Shown piece by piece: positions 37,801 through 48,659 of a DNA stretch of 64,000 bases; the stretch's first letter is position 1, and the number at the start of each line of letters is the position of its first letter. A model generated the notes under the pieces. The model had not been told where the DNA came from, searched no databases, and saw nothing but the letters and a program-made list of their open reading frames with translations. The position numbers and the translations under genes were made by a program. Source of the DNA: Sipunculus nudus (taxonomy: Eukaryota > Annelida > Sipuncula > Golfingiida > Sipunculidae); assembly GCA_026874595.1 (NCBI GenBank), contig CM049313.1, positions 61,304,659 to 61,368,658 on the forward strand, read 5' to 3'.

Positions 37801-39802
37801 CAAATTTGACCTAGCCGTTGATAAGATGCATCAAACTTTTTGGTTTGGTGACTGTACCTCAAATTCTTAAAAAGTTATTCCGTTTGAACATCATTTTAGC
37901 AAAAAAAAAAACATAATGTGGCGCCACCTGTCTTCTTCAGAAAAAATGCTATCAAAGATCTTATGTCAATTTGGTTTTTGGACCAATCCATGCATCTCTC
38001 AGTGAGATATTAAAGTTAACTTCATTTCAGCGTTATCGCCTCTGTGACCTTGAGAAATACATCAAGGCCATCCATATTCGAACTTGGCCTAGCCCTTGAT
38101 AAGATTCATGTAAACTGTAGGTTTGGTGACTGTACCACAAATTATTTTTGAGTTATTGCGTTAACATCATTTAAACAAGAAAACGACACAAGGTGGTTCC
38201 AAGATCTTCGGTCAATTTGATTTTCGGATCATTCCATGTATCCCCTACTGAGATATTAAAGATTTGGTGTGAATTTCACCAAATATGGGAATATACAAGG
38301 TCAAGGCCACTCTCATAGGAAAGGCCATGAACCCAATTTAAATAAACATCATCCCATAACCCATATTTATGCATATGCATAATATAAAAGAAATCTGTCC
38401 ATTAGTTTTTGACTTATAATGCTCACAGTACTGTCAAGTGGCAATTTTGGGGGAATTAAAAGGCACGAAAACAAGTAAAGAATAATAGGTGGCGCCACCA
38501 GTTTCTGGAACATGATAACCTTATCCATGATCTTTGATCATCTTGATTTTGGGATCAATCCATGCAAGATTTCTTGAGATATTTAAGAATTTGTGTGATT
38601 TTCCCAAAAATTGGTCCTATTCAAGGTCAAGGACACTCTCCTATAAAGGTCATGATGTCATTTTAAATAGGCGTCGTCCTCTCACCCATATCTATACATA
38701 TACCAAGTTTGGTAAAGATCTGTGAAATATTTTTTTAGTTATCGCACTAACAAGATTTATAGGCGGTGGCGGGACCGTCATGAAAACATAGTATCCCCCG
38801 ACTTTGTCTGGGGATACAATGAATCTATTTCAGTTGAGAAACCTTTGATAACATTTTTTTCCGACCTCAGGGGTTCATTGACTAAAGACAATAATGCTAG
38901 TAAATGCTAACCCTTCAGTTACCGCAGAATTGCGTTCCGAAGGTGATATATGTTATTTTTGTATGGAACATGTTGTTACGGAAACAATTTTGCTAAGGGG
39001 AAAACATTTGACGAACCGGGATTCGAACCCATGTCGGTTGCGCACATGTCTGGCGTTCCAACCGCTTCCCTAGAAAGGAAAGCTACACAAGCGAAGACAA
39101 TCGGTTTGCTTTTTAAATGCACTCTGTAACACACCCACTCTTAAGAGCGTTCTGCTATAAGAACAAGATTTATTATCCCATGAGTCACACAATTGGTGAA
39201 CTAGGTAGCGGTAATTACCCGGTTACTTCAAAACACTATTCCCCGGGCAACAAAGTTTGCCGTCATTTTGGACGAGCCCCCATTTGTTCCAAAGAAAAAA
39301 TTGCTCAGGGGGAAATATTGGGCCGATTTTGGGTTAGAGCCCATGTCGGTGGCGCACATATCCGGCGTTCCAGTTCGGTCCGCTTTTATGTCACCCCGTA
39401 ACAATGTATATATAATCGGAGTTATAACATATATAACTGTCAGAGCAGACTTTAATTTTAGTTATAACAATTGATTATTTATTTACTATTTAATTATTAA
39501 ATTTCGTACATTAATTACCTTTCTGTCGGTGAAATTGTCGAACCTTTTTACTAAAATTTCTTTCAACATATCCACATCGGCAACGATGATGGCTGCTGAC
39601 CTTCCTTCATAAGTTCTGCTCAGAAATAATGATATATTATAATTTATATTTATAATGGACACATATCCTGAATACAAAACACTGCTCAAGCGCATAACAA
39701 TACAATGTTTAAATAGCAATAACATACATTTAACATAAATGACAATAATTATATTAAAGAAACATATGGACTCACAAGAGCTTTTAACAAGGGCAGTTAG
39801 CC

Positions 39803-39860
<58 letters not shown>

Positions 39861-42800
39861 TACAGCAAATCTCAGCTTCAAATAATTATCCCTTTTCTCA
39901 TGTCATGAACAAACATCTTTAAACGAAACTTTATTTTACTTTTAACGAAACTACTAAAACATTTTGATACAATGTAAAGTGTTGTGTACTTGTTTGCATT
40001 AATCCACGGGATAAGTTTAAGAGCTGAATATGTCCGCGACAACGGAACGAGACTCTCGCGAGACTGGGCTCTCGAGTATGTATGATGGCTGATTAAAGTT
40101 TGTTCACTTATAACTGAGTCTGTTTTACACAGACGACGATGGCTGACATCACGCTACCGCCACCCAACCCGTTCCTCCAGAGCCCGGGCCAACCGACGGT
40201 CCCATGGAAGCGCTGGTTTACCGCTTTCCAGACTTATTTGAAGGCAAATGCTCTCGACACAGAAGCAACGTCTAATGCACGGAAACGCGCCATCTTGATT
40301 CATTGTTTCGGGACGGAGGGTCAAGGACTGTTTCCATTCTATGCCAGAAAGTGATACCTTCACATATGGTGAAACTATTACCGCATTGGAAACACAGTTC
40401 GGACCTCACAAATCAGCCATGATGGAACGATACCGTTTCAGCCAGAGAGTCCAGCGGCAAGGCGAATCTATACGTGAGTACGTTGTGGCTCTTACTGAGT
40501 TAGCCTCTACATGTAACTTTTGACAGTTATGTGATGAATTAATAAGTGATCAGTTGATAGAAAAATCACTGTTTCCGCGATTTCGTGAAAGACTCTTAAT
40601 TGGACCAGACACATTAACTCTAGAACGTGCAACTACGCTAGCAATACAGATAGAGACTGTGATCCATGAATCTAAAGTCATGTCTAGTAGTGCCAGTAGT
40701 ATGGATGGATGCTTTCAACATTCTGATGCACGTGTTCAGGGAGTCTGATATAAACCTAGGCCAGGTAAGCAAAACCTACCAAGCTTAAAAAACCAGACTC
40801 ACAACAAACCTGTGGTAATTGTGGACAGTCTGGACATAAGCCATACACTTCTCATTGTCCAGCGATGGGACAAAAATGTAGGAATTGCGGCAAGAACAAT
40901 CATTTCGTTAAATGCTGTAGAACAAAACACCCTTCAGCTTCATACAAGGTGAGCCTCTTACTGTGTATTCAGTGACTCTTGCTGGTCAAGACAGCTTTAA
41001 ACAGTGTTAGCTCAGCATAGCCAATGTTGCAATATCTCTGTTCATTGTTCTCGAGCCAAGTCATCTATCCTCATCGATGAACTGTTTAAACAACACTTCA
41101 CAGATCACCCACTAACTCCACCACAGAAACATTTAGTGGCATATGATGACAAACCAATAAAAGTTTTTGGGATAGTTAATCTCTCAGTTAGCTACAAAGA
41201 CCATACTATTCAGAGTTTTCCAAACTATGTCACCAAGCAGGGTTCTAGGTTAATGGGAGTTGATCTCTTCAATACGCTTGGCTTCTCACTAATGCACAAT
41301 GGTGAGCCCATTCAATCAGTGACTGTACAGCCAGAATACCCAGAAGTTTTCACTGGATTTGGAAAAGTGTCACAGTTTCAAGACAAGCCTCGAGTTGGCA
41401 CATCGGTTACTCCTGTGTCTCAGAAGCAATACAGATAGAGACTGCGATCCATGAATCTAAAGTCATGTCTAGTAGTGCCAGTAGTATGGATGGATGCTTT
41501 CAACATTCTGACGCACGTGTTCGGGGAGTCCGATATAAACCTAGGCCAGGTAAGCAAAACCTACTAAGCCTAAAAAACCAGACTCACAACAAACCTGTGG
41601 TAATTGTGGACAGTCTGGACATAAGCCATACACTTCTCATTGTCCAGCGATGGGACAAAAATGTAGGAATCGCGGCAAGAACAATCATTTCGTTAAACGC
41701 TGTAGAACAAAACACCCTTCAGCTTCATACAAGGTGAGCCTCTAACTGTGTATTCAGTGACTCTTGCTGGTCAAGACAGCTTTAAACAGTGTTAGCTCAG
41801 CATAACCAATGTTGCAATATCTCTGTTGATTGTTCTCGGAGCCAAGTCATCTATCCTCAGCGATGGACTGTTTAAACAACACTTCACAGATCACCCACTA
41901 ACTCCACCACAGAAAAATTTAGTGGCATATGATAACAAACCAATAAAAGTGTTTGGGATAGTTAATCTCTCAGTTAGCTACAAAGACCATACTATTCAGA
42001 GTTTTCCATTCTATGTCACCAAGCAGGGTTCTAGGTTAATGGGAGTTGATCTTTTCAATACGCTTGGCTTCTCACTAATGCACAATGGTGAGCCCATTCA
42101 ATCAGTGACTGTACAGCCAGAATACCCAGAAGTTTTCACTGGATTTGGAAAAGTGTCACAGTTTCAAGACAAGCCTGTGTCTCAGAAGCTACGGAGCCTT
42201 CCTTTAACGGTGCATGAGGAAGTTTCACAAGAACTTCGTAAACTCCAACAACTAAGAATCATAGCGAAAGTTGATTCATCTCCATGGATATTCAATTTGG
42301 ATATCGCACGAAGAAAATATTCAGGGAAACTAGACTGTGTGTTGACCTGAAACAGGTAAACAAGGCCATTATACCTGAGTATCCACTGCCTACCATGGAG
42401 GAACTGTCAACAACATTTAGAGGTGCCAAACTATTCACAAAGCTTGATCTGCGTCGCAGTTATCTTCAGATTCCTTTGGCTGAGGAATCTCGACACCTCA
42501 CTGCATTTATATGCCATGATGGAATCTTCCAGTATTGTCGCATGCCATACGGACTCTCGTCATCGCCCAGTGCGTTTCAGAAATACTGTCTACAGTCTTA
42601 TTAGGATGTGAGGGCACTGTGCACATTCTTGATGATATAGTGATTCATGGTAATGGACAAGAACACATGATCAAAGGCTCAGAAAAGTCCTCAAAAGACT
42701 GGACGAACACAATTTCACCCTGAATCAAGAGAAATGTCAATTTTCTGTTGAGGAAAATGATTTCTCCGGTTACCATGTTTCCATCGAAGGACTTCGGCCT

Positions 42801-45800
42801 TTACAGTCAAATAAACATGCTATCGCAGACTTACCAGAGCCACAAAACAGAAAGGAATTTTCTTCTTTCTTGGGCGCAGCAAACTTCTATCTGAAATTTG
42901 TGCCATTTTACCCTGACATTGCAGAACCACTCCGCAATTTTTTGCGCGAGGACCAGGCTTGGGACTGGGCTGATGAACAACGTAAAGCTTTCATTGAACT
43001 GAAAGAACGCATTATGTCACCACCAACGCTCGCGCATTTCAATCCAGAACTCCCAATAATTGTTGCTACAGACGCATCGCAAATCGCCTTGAGAGACGTG
43101 TTGTCACAGAAAGTGGGGAGTGTTGAACATCCAGTCGCGTTTGCTTCCAGGACTCTGTCGCTTACAGAGCGCAAATATTCCACCGGTGAACGCGAAGCCT
43201 TGGCCTGCGTCTTTGCTTGTGGGCACTGGCATATAATGCTTTATGGGCGTCTCTTCACACTTCGTACAGACCATCAAGCCCTCACTACACTCTTAGATAC
43301 AACAGATACAACCAATACGTATCTACCAGTGGTCAGACAGACTTCACCAGTACAATTTCCACGTTGAGTACACACCAGGTCACAAAAACTGTGGTCCAGA
43401 CATGCTCAGTCGATTAGTGCACCCGCCAAGTTCGAAAATACACTCAACGGAGTGTATGCAAGATGTGAATGATGCGGACATTCTGCAAATCGACACATCG
43501 TTAGTCCCGCCATCCGAATTACAAGCTGCTTCAGAGGCAGATCTTGTTTTTCAACAGGTTAGACAGTACACAATTGAAGGATGGCCAAAACCGTTTCTGA
43601 TGACTTGAAACCCTATCAGCAAGTGAAAAATGAATTGTCTGTGTGGAATACATATTGCCTGGCAAGGGGCACAAAAGCAGTTATACCACAATCGCAATAC
43701 TAAAGCGTGCTAGCCATGGTCCATGAAGGCCATCCAGGTATTGTGCGCATGAAACAGCAATGTCGCGAGGAAGTCTGGTGGCCTAAGTTAGACTCTCATA
43801 TCGAAGAACATGTACAACACCGTGAAGCTTGTGCTATCAGCAACAAAGCTGGCAAACCTGATCAGCCTCCTGTTCAACCAATCACAGGGCCACAACACCC
43901 GTGGCAAAAGATCCAAATGGACATATTTGGAGAAATTAAAGCTGAACCTTTCAGTGAAAGCTTTCTCGTCGTTGTGCATGACATGCACTCGATATAGCCA
44001 GAAATCGCCAAAACAAGTACTGTTACTTCGAACACAATCATGTCAATCTTGAATAATCTGTTCACCAGATGGGGCCTACCAGATACTTGGTCACACATGA
44101 TGGCCCACAGTTCACATCTCATTAGTTTCAAGGCTACTTGCAGTCCCTGGCGATAGAGCACCACCTCACAGCTCTATACAACCCACAGTGCACAGGCGCT
44201 GTCGATCGCTTCAATCTTGTTATTACAGATGGACTGAGAACCGGCTTAGCGGAGGGAAGAAACCTCAAAGATATCATACAAACCATTCTCCAGACCTATA
44301 GAGATACACCACATGCTCTATCGCAACAAACTCCTGCTGAATTTATGATTGATAGGAAAATTAGACTGCCATTAGAAAAGCTAACACCCCAAGCACCAGT
44401 CCCTCAGCAAATCACTGACAAAGCTGAGGATATTGCCAAACGTCAAAAGAAAACCAAACACTATACAGACCGGAGACGTAGAGCGAAAACTCCCAAACTA
44501 AAGTCCGGCGATTATGTTCGGCTAAAGCGGCTTTTCCAGCAGCACAAAATGTCTCCAGTCTTGTCGGATCCCAAACAAACTCATCAGCAGGTAGGACCTT
44601 CGATATACATGCAGATTCGCAGGTAGCACTGTTTGAAATGCAAGGCGATGTGTACCTACAACCACAACTTCTGATTCATCGGACACCGGTCTGCCTTTCG
44701 ACACGTTTGGTGATGAGCCCGCCACCACACCACAGCCTACTGTGCAATATAGGACGCCCTCGGAGATCGCGCAGACCTCCTCGTTATATAAGTGACTATG
44801 TGGAATCGTAAATGACATGTTCACATACAAGTAATTCTAGTACAGGTGTGTCTCGTACGGAAGGACTCGTACCCATAACGTAATTCTTTGACGTTCTGTT
44901 TTAAAATGGGGGGAAATATGTTGTGTACTTGTCTGCAATAATCCACGGGATAAGTTTAAGAGCTGAATTTGTATGCGACACCGGATAGAGACTCTCGCGA
45001 GACTTGGCTCTCGAGTATGTATGATGGCTGATTAAAGTTTGTTCACATATAACTGAGTCTGTTATACAACATAAAAACTTAAGAAAAAAATGATTCAGCA
45101 ATAAATACGAATTTGCTTTCTAAGGAATGCAAGCCTCCGCCATATGGGTGGGTGGGGGGGGGGGGGTCCCGATTGAGGGCTGTTCTTCACCCATGTTTGC
45201 ATTCATTTATTCGGCCATATTCCCAGGTTCATTCGTGAATAAGTGACTTTAGATTTGTGAATATTCCTTGATGACGATCCTGAATCCGGATTCACATGAA
45301 AGTCTAATTGTTTCTTCTCTGGACGATTCCCGAAATGCTCTGAAAATTTCATGAGATTCCGTTCATGGTTGCGTGAGTTATGTTGTGACAAGCACACAAA
45401 CACACAAACACACACGAACGAACGGGGATGAACGCATACGCTCCTGGTTAAGGCATCAAGTTACAGTGAACATGATAGGATTCAATTTGATTATATCAAA
45501 TACCCTAGAAGAGGACTTGGTGATTATATAAACTTACCGAAATACTTTCCCATATTTTCTTAGAGCTTCAAGTTCAGCATATCCAAATCCCTTGAATGAG
45601 AAGAGAATCTTGTAGATTTTTAAAGATTTGCAGTGTATTAGAGGTACCATTGTTTTATTTACTTTGACCGACAACTTTACTTCTTGATGATTTTAACTTA
45701 AAGATATGTTGTTTTTTTTTTCTTAGCCACATATTTCACAACATTTGCATATTTAAGATACATATACACCCCCCATTCTTTATAGTTGTTGTTCAAGCAA

Positions 45801-46524
45801 ATTTACAAATTGACTGATATTACACATTGACTGTTATGTGTATAAACCTTACATAAAATTACATAATTACACACATATTTCTTTTGTGCGGGAATTATTT
45901 ACCTTATTGAAGATGCATAAGTTCATATAGGCTGACGATTTAAATAACCCTGAGTAATTTCAAGGTGCTCGCGTATGTGATATTTTCTAAGTGTTCTCTA
46001 TTTCTAGGGCTGGCTTGCGTCATATTGGTATATATTTACGTTCGCATTTTGACAGATAATAGACAGTTCAACAAAAAAGTGTCATGTTGAGCATGTAATA
46101 AAGTATATATCATTTCTCATGCGCATCTCAATCGACAAAGTGTTTATTGGTTAAATATCTCTGGTGACAACATATAAAATTTGACTTATTCATTAATTTT
46201 TGGTTGGGCCATCAAATTGATTAAGACACATGGTGTCTGTCGGGCTCATATCACGAGCCAGTAAATACATATTATTTCTGATCTGCACGTCTTTTTAAGA
46301 CAAGTTGAGTGGATTTCGGTAAAATTTGCTGAGCCCTGGTATGAAATAGACCAAATGTCCAACGTGTATCAAACCACGTTAGCAGGTGACGTTCCTAGCT
46401 GCCATATTGCATATTTACTAACATTATATTACAACATATTGTGCAAGTATCTGTTAAGGGTCATGGGCATAGCCAGGATTGAGGGAGGGGAGGGGACCGA
46501 AATATTTGGCAAAGGCAATTGAAG

Positions 46525-46597
<73 letters not shown>

Positions 46598-48583
46598 TGA
46601 TATTGATAATAGTTATATATTAGTAAATTATTAATATATTAAATATTACTTTATAATACACTTATGTATTATAGAATGTTATTAAATCAAAAGTAAAAAT
46701 ATACAAAAAAAAAATAAAATGTTTTGATTTTATCTAAAAAAATAAATAAATCAATATATAAGGTATAAAACCATTAAAGGCTTCACACTTTCTACCCATC
46801 AACGACTTTCTACATATAATAAAGCATCTTACCATTAACATTAACTTCAACAACGAAAGAAATATATAAACACGCTAGTCAGGCTTGGCTACGCCCCTGA
46901 GGCTAATATGGAGACAATACCAGTCGATACGGTTATTATTTGAAATGTCTACCGAGTGTAAGATGAAAAACGCATCTGGAATTTTATAATTAACGACGGT
47001 ACAAAGAAGTTACCTTCCGAAACGGCCCAAGCAGACTGCCGATGATCGGGTAACACGGAGGTCCCGGCAAGCAGGAGAGTCCATTGTTTTCCGCTGGCCA
47101 GAGATAGTAGCTTCGTATAAAAATGGTAAAATGGATTAATTTTCAGTAATTATGAGCTACAGCACTGGGGCTTTGTCTTTCTTCTTCCCGTCCATTATAT
47201 AGCCAAAATCGTAGTCCTAATTGTAAGAGCTAGAATCTTACATAATCATTTCTATTCTAAATTTGGTGAATGCCTTTTTATGCAAAACGAAATAAGGTCG
47301 CAAAGATCTGTTTTTAAGCGAAACAAAAATCGTTTTAGATTGTCACGTCATCTATATTGGATAAGACTGGTTTGTCTAATCAGTGTTTAGTGAAGCTTAC
47401 TTATCATATACGATATAAGTTAAATTGTTACATGTACATATAATGAAATGCAGACCAAAACTGTTCTAATCCAGCCTCCTGACAGCTTAATTTCGAATAT
47501 CAGCCGGGCTTCGAAAATGTACAACTAAGCAATTGAAATAAACGGTAGATTCTAATGATATATTTCGCATACTTTACTAACTTTTTACTCAGAGGGCTTA
47601 CCATTTCAAGTATGGCCCACGTCAATACCGCTACGTCAACGGCATTCGCACAAGTCAATTTAACTGCAGTTATGCGGCGTACACGTATCTTTCACAACGG
47701 AGAGCACCGTAGCGTAGAGAGATTGAGCACGGGAGAAAAAGTGCGCATGAACTAACCTAACCTATATATCACGGGATCACTTAAAGGGGCATAATCAGGG
47801 GCAATCTTATGCCTATTCTTTCACACTTTTAGTTCAAATTTGCTTTATACAAAGGTTTCCCAGCAGAACCATCCAAACACAGAGTCTCAGTACCTCGCAT
47901 ATGGCTGTCAAACACCATGTTATGACTTTGTGTGTTGGTAAACACAGTCAACGTGTGTCTGTTAACCAAAACAAGGCCTTGTGACCAGTGTCTGATTATG
48001 AGCCGCAATATGCGAAGTTTCAGCCAGCGGGAACATGTATTACATGTTTTTGGCCTAGTCAGTTAGCGCATCTCCTGATTGACTCATGTTTTGTCGGGGC
48101 GATGCACGGATGTGGTTATGTTGACACCTGTGATCGCACCCGGTCCACTAATTTTGACACTCGTTTACAGGTGTAAGCAAATGGTTTCAGGGCATTTTGC
48201 AGGTACAAATTTTATTTTAAAGGGAAAAAACTTCTCGTGTTTATTCAATATGCTTTATAGTTGATTGGGCCCCTTTAAATAGTATCCCATTTAAACAGAC
48301 ATTCAGGGGCGTCAATACAGGTATATATACCCCCCACTTTTTAGCAAAGAGGGATGGTCAATGTAATCATCCCCCCTGATATTCAGAGAATAATATATAT
48401 ATTGGAAATGAAATATATTTATAACTAGAATGATAGACTTTGGTTACATTTATGAGTTTATTATGAAATATTATACATCTTTACCTGATTAAGAATTAAC
48501 ATGTACTGGAAACATTCCTTAATTATTTTTTAAAACCTTATACTTTAATTGTATTATATTTGAAATTTGTCATACAGACAATA

Positions 48584-48659
<76 letters not shown>

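Larger units (their letters stand above)
39980..45071 (+). mobile_element. Second Ty3/gypsy retrotransposon, conventional order, defective
   Basis: Short LTRs (39980-40131 and 44919-45071, about 152 bp) begin TGTTGTGTACTTG and end with ACAACA or ACACA. Flanks TAAAG and TAAAA form an imperfect 5-bp target duplication. The order is gag, PR, RT, RNase H, IN. It sits in intron 3 of the P450 gene, on the opposite strand. All reading frames are broken, and a 785-bp stretch of gag-PR is duplicated in tandem. Confidence 0.92.

Noticed and set aside
39008-39075. Functional tRNA gene
   Set aside because: A- and B-box-like words are present, but the acceptor stem and anticodon arm do not fold convincingly, and a diverged copy lies nearby.
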